A stretch of DNA of 64,000 nucleotides. Source: Caballeronia sp. TF1N1. Its GTDB lineage: Bacteria; Pseudomonadota; Gammaproteobacteria; Burkholderiales; Burkholderiaceae. Where the stretch lies: the NCBI RefSeq assembly GCF_022878925.1, contig NZ_CP084628.1:496001-560000 (forward strand). The letters are read 5' to 3'. The notes beneath the pieces are model-generated. The model did no database searches. It worked only from the letters and a program-made list of their open reading frames with translations, and was not told the DNA's origin. Shown piece by piece: positions 45,221 through 53,044 of this stretch (position 1 is the first letter of the stretch; each line of letters opens with the position of its first letter). A program made the translations under genes and the position numbers.

Positions 45221-45286
45221 TGGGGTGAATTCAAGTAAAAGCAGAAGCGCGTACATGGCTTATCGATACGCGCAAAGGAGACCACA

Positions 45287-46675
45287 ATGAACAGTACGAT
45301 CAATCCCGGGCCTGCGCCGCACGGCCCACATGGTTTTTTTTCGAAGGAAGCGACCATCGCGCGGCCCGGCTTCTCACGCTGGATGGTGCCGCCCGCCGCG
45401 CTCGCGGTCCACTTGTGTATTGGCCAGGCTTACGCGTTCTCGGTGTTCAACGCGCCGCTCACGCGTGTGATCGGCATTACGCAGACCGCGCCCGATGACT
45501 GGTCGCTCACGACACTCGGCTGGATCTTTTCACTGGCCATCGTGTTCCTGGGACTGTCGGCGGCATTCGCGGGCAAGTGGCTCGAAAAGGTCGGCCCGCG
45601 CCGCACCATGTTCACGGCCGCTTGCTGCTTCGGCGGCGGCTTTCTCGTGTCGGCGCTCGGCGTGTCGCTGCATCAAATCTGGCTGCTGTATCTCGGCTAT
45701 GGCGTGATCGGCGGAATCGGGCTGGGGTTGGGTTATGTATCGCCGGTATCGACGTTGATCCGCTGGTTTCCGGACCGGCGCGGCATGGCAACGGGCATGG
45801 CGATCATGGGCTTCGGCGGCGGCGCGATGATCGCGGCGCCCGGCTCGGTCGCCTTGATGAACCACTTCAAGAGCGCGACGAGCGTCGGCGTGACCGAGAC
45901 CTTCGTCGTGCTCGGCGTGCTGTATTTCATCTCGATGACCATCGGCGCGCTCGCCATTCGCGTCCCGCCCGCCGACTGGAAACCGGCAGGCTGGATCCCG
46001 CCCGCGACGTCGAACAAGATGATTACGAAGAGCCACGTGCATATCGATCAAGCGCTCAAGACGCCGCAGTTTTATCTGCTGTGGCTCGTGCTGTTCCTGA
46101 ACGTGACGGCGGGCATCGGCGTGCTCGGACAGGCTTCGGTGATGATTCAGGAAAGCTTCAAGACATCGATCACGGCGGGCGCTGCGGCGGGCTTCGTCGG
46201 CTTGCTGTCGCTCTTCAACATGGGCGGGCGTTTCGTGTGGGCGTCGGCGTCGGACTGGCTCGGGCGCAAGAACACGTACTTCGTGTTCTTCGCGCTCGGC
46301 GCCGTGCTGTACTTTCTCGTGCCGCAGTTCGCGCAGTCAGGGAACATCGCGCTTTTCGTCGCGGCTTACGGCGTGATCCTGTCGATGTACGGCGGTGGAT
46401 TCGCGACCATTCCGGCGTATCTCGCGGACATGTTCGGCACGGCCTTCGTCGGCGGCATTCACGGACGGCTCTTGACCGCGTGGGCGGCGGCGGGCATCGC
46501 GGGACCGGTGCTCGTCAACTACATCCGCGCGTACGAAGTGGCGCATGGCGTCGCGAAAGCGGATGCCTACACGATGACGCTGCACATCATGGCAGTGCTG
46601 CTCGTGATCGGCTTTATCTGCAACCTGCTCGTGAAGCGGGTGGATGAAAGCCATCACATGAGAACTGCTGGCTAA
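45287..46675 (+). CDS. OFA-family (oxalate/formate-type) MFS transporter
   Basis: 462 residues with about 12 membrane spans. The OFA marks are GQAYAFSVFNAPLTR, GPRRTMF between the first helices, GYVSPVSTLIRWFPDRRGMATGMAIMGFGGGA, read in parts, and NMGGRFVWASASDWLGRKN. OxlT of Oxalobacter exchanges oxalate and formate, but many OFA members carry other small carboxylates, so the substrate is open. AAAGGAGA lies 6 nt before the ATG. A small partner gene follows after 13 nt. Confidence 0.88.
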   Translation: MNSTINPGPAPHGPHGFFSKEATIARPGFSRWMVPPAALAVHLCIGQAYAFSVFNAPLTRVIGITQTAPDDWSLTTLGWIFSLAIVFLGLSAAFAGKWLEKVGPRRTMFTAACCFGGGFLVSALGVSLHQIWLLYLGYGVIGGIGLGLGYVSPVSTLIRWFPDRRGMATGMAIMGFGGGAMIAAPGSVALMNHFKSATSVGVTETFVVLGVLYFISMTIGALAIRVPPADWKPAGWIPPATSNKMITKSHVHIDQALKTPQFYLLWLVLFLNVTAGIGVLGQASVMIQESFKTSITAGAAAGFVGLLSLFNMGGRFVWASASDWLGRKNTYFVFFALGAVLYFLVPQFAQSGNIALFVAAYGVILSMYGGGFATIPAYLADMFGTAFVGGIHGRLLTAWAAAGIAGPVLVNYIRAYEVAHGVAKADAYTMTLHIMAVLLVIGFICNLLVKRVDESHHMRTAG

Positions 46676-46688
46676 GAGGAGAGAGACG

Positions 46689-46817
46689 ATGGATGATCGA
46701 CAAGCAGGTGCGCCCGCGAACAAGGGCTTGATGCTGGTGTTCTGGCTGTATGTGCTGATTCCGCTCGCGTGGGGGGTGACGAACACGTTGACGCAGGCGG
46801 GGAAGTTGTTTCATTGA
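46689..46817 (+). CDS. Small membrane partner of the OFA transporter
   Basis: 42 residues: a short polar N-terminus, one membrane helix (about 14-32, LMLVFWLYVLIPLAWGV), then TNTLTQAGKLFH. Such genes, annotated as MFS transporter small subunit, recur directly after OFA-type transporters. GAGGAGAGAG lies before the ATG and the gap to the transporter is 13 nt. The role is unknown; a structural or stability subunit is likely. Confidence 0.8.
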   Translation: MDDRQAGAPANKGLMLVFWLYVLIPLAWGVTNTLTQAGKLFH

Positions 46818-46889
46818 TTGGATTGATTGAGGCGGCGCCGGACGCTTGGTTACGTCGGGCGCGTCGCCTCTCGTCGTGGCTTCGTTCCC

Positions 46890-47009
46890 TCAATGCCCCC
46901 GCGCCTCAAGCCGTTTCAAACCGCGCCGCGCCAGCGTGCTCATGAACAAGCTTCCGCAAACGAGTGCGGCAACGTAAAAACCGGCCATCATCCATTCAGC
47001 TTCACTCAC
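46890..47009 (-). CDS. Small single-span membrane protein (39 aa)
   Basis: A GTG-started 39-residue protein: SEAEWMMAGFYVAALVCGSLF gives one membrane helix, followed by a basic tail (RRGLKRLEARGH). AGGAGA stands about 5 nt before the GTG, which supports it. I do not recognise a family. It lies convergent to the OFA partner gene and divergent from the HiPIP gene. Confidence 0.6.
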   Translation of the reverse strand: MSEAEWMMAGFYVAALVCGSLFMSTLARRGLKRLEARGH

Positions 47010-47278
47010 AGTCGTTCTCCTTGCAAAAAATCGCGGCGTTTGCAACCGCGCATTGATACGTTTGCGAACCCTTCTGGCCTGATTTACGGCACGAACGCGC
47101 AAAGGTTTAGCGTCGAGTGAAATACCTGTCGTTGCGCTCGCGTTAAGAGAAAATGCAAAGAAACTGAGCCCGTGATCCGACCGGTCGTTCGAATTGCAGT
47201 CGCGTTGAAAGCTGCCTGCAACGCATTGGGCGTATCGTGCTGAAAATTCTTACGTGTGCCGCGTCCACCTCAAACAAA

Positions 47279-47584
47279 ATGAAACTGACCCGCCGAAAAT
47301 TCGTCGTGATGAGCGCTGGAGCAAGCGCCTCTCTCTGGCTCATTCGCGCCGATGCCGCAGCCGCGCATCTAAACGAGACCGATCCCGCGGCCGCGGCAGT
47401 CGGCTACAGGGAAGACGCCGCGAAAGTGGATAGGAAGAAGTACCCCAACTTCGCAGCCGAGCAGTCGTGCGGCAACTGCTCGCTCTTTCAAGGCAAATCC
47501 ACCGATGCATGGGGCGGCTGCACGCTCTTCGGCGACAAACTCGTGGCAGGCAAAGGCTGGTGCGCCTCCTACACGAATATGTGA
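47279..47584 (+). CDS. High-potential iron-sulfur protein (HiPIP)
   Basis: 101 residues. The N-terminus carries a twin-arginine signal (LTRRKFVVMSAGA) and an Ala-rich cleavage zone near residue 28. The mature part has four cysteines, C64, C67, C81 and C95, in the HiPIP spacing CxxC-x13-C-x13-C, with SCGNCSLFQG and GKGWCASY. It binds one [4Fe-4S] cluster and carries electrons in the periplasm, commonly to oxidases or reaction centres. The start at 47279 keeps the Tat motif at the N-terminus; an upstream in-frame start at 47237 would bury it. Confidence 0.93.
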   Translation: MKLTRRKFVVMSAGASASLWLIRADAAAAHLNETDPAAAAVGYREDAAKVDRKKYPNFAAEQSCGNCSLFQGKSTDAWGGCTLFGDKLVAGKGWCASYTNM

Positions 47585-47597
47585 GCCAGCCGCCCGG

Positions 47598-48098
47598 TCA
47601 ACGTACCGAATACCCCGCGAAGCGCCAGCTATTGTCCGGATCGAGAATGAAAGTGACGATCTCGCGTGACGACTTCTGCGCCTGACTGAATTGCGTATCG
47701 AACGTAACGGTGATGTACGAGCCCGCAGGCATGTTGCCCGTGCCGTCGAAACGAAGGTGCCTGACACCCATCGGCATACGCATGCCGGCCGCACCGAGCG
47801 CGGCGCGATCATTCGTAACCTTCTTCACGAAGTCGTCGCGCGTAATGACTTTCCGGGCCAGCGGCGAGGAAAGATCCCAGATATCGCCCGCCTTGTTTTC
47901 ATCGACCATCTTCACGATAGTCGACGCCACTTGCGCGATATCCTGATCTTGCTTGTCGAGTTGCGCCTGCTGCTCGCGGGTAAGCGCGTGCGGCGCTTGA
48001 GCGGTCTGCGGTGCTTGTTGTGCCTGCTGCGCCTGGCACGCCCCGGCAAACGATATCAGCGAAACAACGAAGAGAAAAAGTTTGAAGCTTGCTTTCAT
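47598..48098 (-). CDS. Exported DUF4019-like protein
   Basis: 166 residues with a signal peptide ending near residue 20-24 (FAGACQAQ); a Gln/Ala/Pro-rich linker follows. The C-terminal domain has VSTIV-type helices, then SSPLARKVITRDDFVKKV, RHLRFDGTGNMPAGSYITVTF and SWRFAGYSVR. These fit DUF4019, a small beta-domain of unknown function. A lipobox reading (FAGAC) is possible. It is convergent with the HiPIP gene, 13 nt apart. Confidence 0.75.
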   Translation of the reverse strand: MKASFKLFLFVVSLISFAGACQAQQAQQAPQTAQAPHALTREQQAQLDKQDQDIAQVASTIVKMVDENKAGDIWDLSSPLARKVITRDDFVKKVTNDRAALGAAGMRMPMGVRHLRFDGTGNMPAGSYITVTFDTQFSQAQKSSREIVTFILDPDNSWRFAGYSVR

Positions 48099-48252
48099 CG
48101 GGCGGGCCGTGGTGCGTGTTTCATGGAAGAGATTGTATCGCGCGATTTCGTCACGATAGTAAGAGATACTGAGTTTCTAAATTTCAAACCCGCACGCAAA
48201 CAAAAGGGGGGTGACTGAAACTCGAGTCACCCTGGATCTGCGACGACGCTGG

Positions 48253-48876
48253 TTACTTCACAATCTCTCCGTTGCGCGTCACGTCCACCGCAGTTGCGGC
48301 CATGTACGTGGCAAGCACGCTGTCGCCAACCTTGAGCTTGTCGAGCGAGACATCCGGCGATACCTTCATGGTCACCACCCGCTTCGGACCCGCAAGCATG
48401 ACTTCACGCGTCTGCGGATCGATCTTCTGCACCACGGCCACCACCTGCACGCCCGACGTCGACACCACCACGCCCTCCGATGCCGGCGATGTCTGGCTCG
48501 CGCTCACCCGCGAACGCACGCCTTTCGGGTCGACCTTGTCCGCGGACATCAACACCGCGCCACGGTACTGGATGTGCAATTCATCGCCCACTTTCAGCTT
48601 CTTCAGATCCGCAATCGACGGATCGACAGCGATGACCTCCTTGTCACCTCGCGCGTCCTGAATTTCCACGCCGTTGGTATCGGCGAAAACGTGCGTAATC
48701 TTGGCCGTTGCCTGGACCACAGCCGCATCGCCAATAGCCGGGCTTGCGTTCACTGCCGCAGCCGCGCCTGACTGAGCCTTGTCGTTGGCATGAGCGAAAG
48801 GCGCGCCAAGAAGAAGCGCGCTCATCGCGATGGTTGTGGAAACGAGTCGGACGAAACAAGAACTGCGTTGTTGCAT
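48253..48876 (-). CDS. Periplasmic protein with two repeated beta units
   Basis: 207 residues with a signal peptide ending near residue 30 (GAPFAHA). The mature part contains two similar units, about residues 52-112 and 145-200, each ending in the motif KLKVGD followed by a Tyr/Ala-rich strand (IQYRGAVLM, ATYMAATAV). Both units start with a KI-D/T-containing strand. I do not recognise a family. The start at 48876 has GGAG 6 nt upstream; the open frame to 48960 lacks one and would disrupt the signal peptide. Confidence 0.75.
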   Translation of the reverse strand: MQQRSSCFVRLVSTTIAMSALLLGAPFAHANDKAQSGAAAAVNASPAIGDAAVVQATAKITHVFADTNGVEIQDARGDKEVIAVDPSIADLKKLKVGDELHIQYRGAVLMSADKVDPKGVRSRVSASQTSPASEGVVVSTSGVQVVAVVQKIDPQTREVMLAGPKRVVTMKVSPDVSLDKLKVGDSVLATYMAATAVDVTRNGEIVK

Positions 48877-49276
48877 GCTTTGCTCCAGACAAAAATCCAG
48901 GCCACCATGACCCGAACAAAACCGTATCGTCGTTTCCGACAAAAGGCGCGCGCGCTTCAAGTGATCACGCGACGTAATCGCATGCTTTGAATTTAAAGTC
49001 CTGAGGGTTGCTAATCAAGCGGGAATCGCCTCATCTTTAAGCAGGTGTGAAACATTTGGTAGAAGTGCGTATGAAAAGAGATGGTCGATGGCTGCCGGAC
49101 CGCAAACACATCACGCAAAAAGAATTCGACGCGAGCCCTTCCTTTCTCAAAGCTTACGAAAACCCGTCGTAAATTATTTATTTTCTTAGTCCGTCAAGGC
49201 GTAATGTTCTGTTGTTGCAGAGGCGCGCAGGCGTTCTCCCGTGCGCACCCGAAGACCCACCATCGGAGCACACTCG
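48877..49276. other. Intergenic region between two divergent genes
   Basis: A 400-nt region that is AT-richer than its surroundings. One 33-codon open frame (49071-49172, MKRDGRWLPDRKHITQ...) has no good ribosome site and is left uncalled. No clear sigma-70 or sigma-54 promoter and no strong hairpin is visible. Confidence 0.4.
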
Positions 49277-50593
49277 ATGAGTACCGCCTTTCCCGCTTCA
49301 CATGCGGCCGAACAAAGCGCCACGTCCAATATGTCGGGCCGGCGCGCCATCGTCGTCTCGACCATCGGCAATGCGCTTGAATGGTTCGACTTCATGGTCT
49401 ACGGCTTTTTCGCCGTCATCATCGCGAAGCTGTATTTTCCGGCAACCAATCCGACCATCTCGCTGCTTGCCACTTGGGCGACGTTCGGCGTGGGTTTTCT
49501 TACGCGGCCGCTCGGCGGCATCGTGCTTGGCGCCGTCGCCGATCGCGTCGGGCGCAAGTCCGCGCTCACGCTGACCATTTCGTTGATGGCGGTCGGTATC
49601 GCGATCATCGCCTTCGCGCCGACTTATGCGGCAATCGGCGTGGCCGCGCCCTTGCTCATGCTGCTTGGCCGCCTGATACAAGGCTTTTCCGCCGGCGGCG
49701 AAGTCGGCTGCGCGACGGCGTTTCTCGTCGAATACGCGCCCTCGAACCGGCGCGGTTATTTCGGCAGTTTCCAGATGGTCGCGCAAGCAGCTGCGAGTTT
49801 GTGCGGCTCGCTCTTCGGCGCGGTGCTAACACGCACGCTTTCGCCCGAACATCTCACTAGCTGGGGCTGGCGCGTGCCGTTCGTGCTCGGGCTGATGATC
49901 GTGCCCGTGGGGCTCTATTTGCGCTCGAAGCTCGATGAATCGCCGGTGTTCGTCGAAAAAGCGCAAAAGAACGAGCTCTCGGCGCGGCCTATCCGCGATA
50001 CCGCCACCAAGCACTGGATGCCCGTGCTCGCGGGCTTCGGGCTGACGGTTTTCGGCACCATCGGCACGTACATCTTTCTGCTGTATCTGCCGACGCATGC
50101 AACGCGCGTACTGCATCTCGCGCTCACCGACGGTCTCATCAGTTCGAGCATCGGCGCGCTGGTGTATCTCGTCTGCTGCCCGATTTCCGGCAAGCTGTCC
50201 GACCGCGTGGGCCGCAAGAAGCTGATGACGGGCGCGCTCGTGCTGTCGCTCGTCACGGCGTATCCGATCTTCGCGGTGCTGACCGCGCATCCGAGCCTGC
50301 CGATGCTGATCGCCTGCCAGGCGGTGCTCATGATGTATCTCGGCATCTACCAGGGCTGCTATCCGGCGTTCATCTCGGAGTTGCTGCCATCGAGCGTGCG
50401 TTCGACGGGCATTTCGGTGAGCTACAACGTCGCGGTAATGATCTTCGGCGGCTTTGCACCCGCCATCGTGCAATGGCTGACGATGACCACCGGCGACGCG
50501 CTCTCCATCTGCTATTACGTGATGTTCGGCAGCGCGGTCGCGCTCGCGACCATCCTGCCGCTGCGCGACCGCTACAGCGACGCGCTGCGCTAA
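49277..50593 (+). CDS. MHS-family MFS transporter (carboxylate:H+ symporter)
   Basis: 438 residues, about 12 membrane spans. The MHS marks ALEWFDFMVYGFFA, FGVGFLTRPLGGIVLGAVADRVGRK and GRLIQGFSAGGEVG are present. This group (citrate, alpha-ketoglutarate, tricarballylate, proline/betaine symporters) imports small carboxylates with protons. The substrate is undetermined. GGAG stands 8 nt before the ATG; a GTG at 49241 is not supported. Confidence 0.88.
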   Translation: MSTAFPASHAAEQSATSNMSGRRAIVVSTIGNALEWFDFMVYGFFAVIIAKLYFPATNPTISLLATWATFGVGFLTRPLGGIVLGAVADRVGRKSALTLTISLMAVGIAIIAFAPTYAAIGVAAPLLMLLGRLIQGFSAGGEVGCATAFLVEYAPSNRRGYFGSFQMVAQAAASLCGSLFGAVLTRTLSPEHLTSWGWRVPFVLGLMIVPVGLYLRSKLDESPVFVEKAQKNELSARPIRDTATKHWMPVLAGFGLTVFGTIGTYIFLLYLPTHATRVLHLALTDGLISSSIGALVYLVCCPISGKLSDRVGRKKLMTGALVLSLVTAYPIFAVLTAHPSLPMLIACQAVLMMYLGIYQGCYPAFISELLPSSVRSTGISVSYNVAVMIFGGFAPAIVQWLTMTTGDALSICYYVMFGSAVALATILPLRDRYSDALR

Positions 50594-50767
50594 GTGCCGG
50601 TGCTTAGTGCCAAGCGCGGCCACGAACCCGACCAACGGCCGCTCATTTCGGGTATCTTCATGGCACGCCACGCGGACGCACTTGCCGGAGACGTCCACGC
50701 ATGCGGATCGCAGCCAGACCGGCGCGCGCCTCAAGCCGCTCAAGGCCGCGCGAGGCCAGTAAAGCCG

Positions 50768-50784
50768 CTTAAGTCAGGCTTAAG
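50768..50784 (+). promoter_or_regulatory. PmrA/QseB-like direct repeat
   Basis: CTTAAG-TCAGG-CTTAAG has two identical hexamers with a 5-nt spacer, the pattern bound by OmpR-family regulators such as PmrA and QseB. It sits about 15-25 nt before TAAGCT-type -10 candidates. The regulator is not in the window. Confidence 0.55.
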
Positions 50785-50827
50785 AATGCGCCCCTAAGCT
50801 CTAATCTGACCGATCCACCCCTCCTTC

Positions 50828-50853
50828 TGGCCGCGTAAGCGGCCAATTTTTTT
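50828..50853 (+). terminator. Intrinsic terminator
   Basis: TGGCCGC (50828-50834) and GCGGCCA (50839-50845) form a perfect 7-bp stem with a GTAA loop, followed by an AATTTTTTT tract. It would stop a transcript starting after the CTTAAG box, or read-through from the MHS transporter gene. Confidence 0.75.
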
Positions 50854-50864
50854 GGACCGACGCA

Positions 50865-50972
50865 ATGCAATTGATCGTGCGCCTGCTCGTGATCGTCGTA
50901 CTGCTGGTTGTGTTTTGCACGGCCGGCGCATTTGGCCTCTCCGTGATCGCGCGTATCTTCATGCCTCATTGA
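50865..50972 (+). CDS. Putative 35-residue membrane peptide
   Basis: A 35-residue hydrophobic peptide, almost a single membrane helix (LIVRLLVIVVLLVVFCTAGA), starting 12 nt after a terminator. The ribosome site is weak (GGAC 9 nt upstream). It may be a real micro-protein under the control of the CTTAAG box, or a chance open frame. No family is recognised. Confidence 0.4.
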   Translation: MQLIVRLLVIVVLLVVFCTAGAFGLSVIARIFMPH

Positions 50973-51378
50973 AGCCGGCGCGCATCGAATCGGGCAATTC
51001 GATTCGAGCCAGTTCACCGCGTTTTGCCGTCGCCGACGCCAGCCAGCGCCGGGCCTCTCGCAGAATCGTTCAACCGAATAGCACGCGTGTGCCTTCGGGC
51101 ACGCTTCGTGCGGCCAACGCTTTCGAAACTCAAGCGCGGCCGGCCTTCACGTACTCCTTCTGTAATGACCGGACCGCTGCCTATACTGGCTGAGTGTCGT
51201 CCTGGCGTCATCGTTCCTGCTTCGCCGCTCGCGTACGCGCTGTTCGAACGTCCTGCCGCATCGCGCAGACCCTCGCCGCGTCGCTATCTTGCGCCGCATT
51301 CACGAGCGCGCATCGACACACTCTCGCCGCATCCCGTTGCACTTCCAGGCACTGCTGTCATACCCAGGAGAACGCTCG
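50973..51378. other. Intergenic region upstream of the Pao-type operon
   Basis: About 400 nt without a convincing gene; the longer open frame here runs out of phase into the 2Fe-2S subunit gene and has no family features. A TATACT at 51182-51187 is a good -10 candidate for the operon, but no matching -35 is seen. Confidence 0.4.
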
Positions 51379-52008
51379 ATGCAACATCCAGTCCCCCAAT
51401 CCACGAACGAACGAGACAAGGCCAAGCGCGCCGCGACGCGCGTCCCTGGCGCCGACGTCGCCTCGCAGCCGCAAATGCAAATGCAGGCCGCGCAAGCCAC
51501 CGCCGACGTGCTCGCGCCGCCGCCAGCAAAAACCGGCGACGCTAGCGTCAGCTTCAATCTCACCGTCAACGGCCAGAGCCACGCGCTCTCGCTCGATCCG
51601 CGCACGACGCTGCTCGATGCGTTGCGCGAACATCTGCATCTCACCGGCACGAAGAAGGGCTGCGATCACGGTCAGTGCGGCGCATGCACGGTGCATGTGA
51701 ACGGCCGCCGCGTGAACGCGTGCTTGTGTCTTGCCGCCGCGCACGACGGCGACGCCGTGACGACCATCGAAGGCATCGGCGAAGTCGAGGACATGCATCC
51801 GCTGCAGGCCGCATTCGTGGAATGCGACGGCTATCAGTGCGGCTACTGTACGGCCGGTCAACTCATGTCGGCGGTGGCGCTGCTCGACGAACCCGTCGGC
51901 ACGAGCGACGACGACGTGCGCGAAGCGATGAGCGGCAACCTCTGCCGCTGCGGCGCGTATCAGAACATCGTCATGGCGATCCAGTCCGTGCGCGGCAACA
52001 AGGCTTAA
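51379..52008 (+). CDS. paoA: Aldehyde oxidoreductase, [2Fe-2S] subunit (PaoA-like)
   Basis: 209-residue small subunit of a molybdo-flavoenzyme. C95, C100, C103 and C115 form the plant-type [2Fe-2S] site (GCDHGQCGACTV), and C154, C157, C189 and C191 the second, all-helical one (GYCTAGQ, NLCRCGAY). The 50-residue N-terminal extension is polar and Gln/Ala-rich and lacks the twin-arginine signal that E. coli PaoA carries. AGGAGA lies 7 nt before the ATG. It transfers electrons between the molybdenum and FAD subunits. Confidence 0.9.
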   Translation: MQHPVPQSTNERDKAKRAATRVPGADVASQPQMQMQAAQATADVLAPPPAKTGDASVSFNLTVNGQSHALSLDPRTTLLDALREHLHLTGTKKGCDHGQCGACTVHVNGRRVNACLCLAAAHDGDAVTTIEGIGEVEDMHPLQAAFVECDGYQCGYCTAGQLMSAVALLDEPVGTSDDDVREAMSGNLCRCGAYQNIVMAIQSVRGNKA

Positions 52009-52018
52009 GGAGAGCGCC

Positions 52019-53023
52019 ATGGAAATGTTCACGCTTTCCCGCGCGCGCGACGTGCGCGACGCGATTGCGGCGGGCGCGTCGGCGCATACCGCGCAGCAAG
52101 GCGCCGAAGTGCGCTTTCTCGCGGGCGGCACGACGCTGCTCGACCTGATGAAGCTCAATGTCGAAAAGCCCTTGCGGATTATCGATATCAGCCGTCTGCC
52201 GCTCGATCATATCGATGCCACCGATGACGGCGGCATGCGCATCGGCGCGACCGCGCGTAATTCGGACCTCGCGCACCATCCGCTCATCAAGGAGCGCTAT
52301 CCGGTGTTGTCGCAGGCGGTGCTCGCGGGCGCGTCCGTCCAGTTGCGCAACATGGCGACGACGGCCGGCAATCTGCTGCAACGCACGCGCTGCGTCTATT
52401 TCCGCGATACGGCTTCGCCCTGCAACAAGCGCGAGCCTGGCAGCGGCTGTTCCGCGATTCATGGCTTCAATCGCACGCAGGCGATTCTCGGCACGAGCGA
52501 CACGTGCATTGCGAGCAATCCGTCGGACATGAACGTGGCGCTCGCCGCGCTCGAAGCGACCATCCACGTCGAAGGCGCGAAGGGCCAGCGCGCGATTCCC
52601 ATCGACGCGTTCTACGTCCTGCCCGGCGACACGCCCGAGCGCGAGAACGTACTCGAAGCCGGCGATCTCGTCACGCATGTCAGCCTGCCCGCGCCGGTGG
52701 CAGGCGCGCGTTCGGTGTACCTGAAGTTGCGCGACCGGGCGTCGTATGAATTCGCGCTGGCGTCGGCGGCGATTGTCGTCGGTGTGAAGGACGGGCGTAT
52801 CGCGCATGTGCGCGTGGGACTCGGCGGCGTGGCGACGAAACCGTGGCGCTCGCGCGAAGCCGAACAGGTTCTGCAAGACGCCACGCCCGACGAAGCGAGT
52901 TTTGGCCGCGCCGCCGATGCCGCCCTCGCCGATGCGAAGCCGCAAAGCGAAAACGGCTTCAAGGTGGAACTGGCGAAGCGCTGCATCGTGCAGGCGTTGA
53001 AACTTGCCACCCAGGCATCCTGA
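52019..53023 (+). CDS. paoB: Aldehyde oxidoreductase, FAD subunit (PaoB-like)
   Basis: 334-residue FAD-binding subunit. The FAD site is FLAGGTTLLDLMK and the conserved TAGNLLQRTRC follows. C125, C135 and C144 (RTRCVYFRDTASPCNKR, GSGCSAI) match the insertion that carries an extra [4Fe-4S] cluster in E. coli PaoB, setting this group apart from ordinary xanthine dehydrogenases. AAGGAGA precedes the ATG, 10 nt after paoA. Confidence 0.92.
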   Translation: MEMFTLSRARDVRDAIAAGASAHTAQQGAEVRFLAGGTTLLDLMKLNVEKPLRIIDISRLPLDHIDATDDGGMRIGATARNSDLAHHPLIKERYPVLSQAVLAGASVQLRNMATTAGNLLQRTRCVYFRDTASPCNKREPGSGCSAIHGFNRTQAILGTSDTCIASNPSDMNVALAALEATIHVEGAKGQRAIPIDAFYVLPGDTPERENVLEAGDLVTHVSLPAPVAGARSVYLKLRDRASYEFALASAAIVVGVKDGRIAHVRVGLGGVATKPWRSREAEQVLQDATPDEASFGRAADAALADAKPQSENGFKVELAKRCIVQALKLATQAS

Positions 53024-53044
53024 CACCGACCGAGGAACCCGCCC

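Larger units (their letters stand above)
44904..45286. other. Divergent control region of the aldehyde dehydrogenase and OFA transporter
   Basis: A 383-nt region without a convincing gene. It holds two sigma-54-type promoters facing outward, an 11-bp direct repeat (ACGCTTATGGC at 45010-45020 and 45118-45128), and four TTGTC/GACAA half-sites (45055, 45074, 45112, 45160). That is a typical size for a shared enhancer region. Confidence 0.65.

Noticed and set aside
49071..49172. 33-codon open frame in the AT-rich gap upstream of the MHS transporter
   Set aside because: The ribosome site is missing and it is too short to judge; mentioned only as a possibility.
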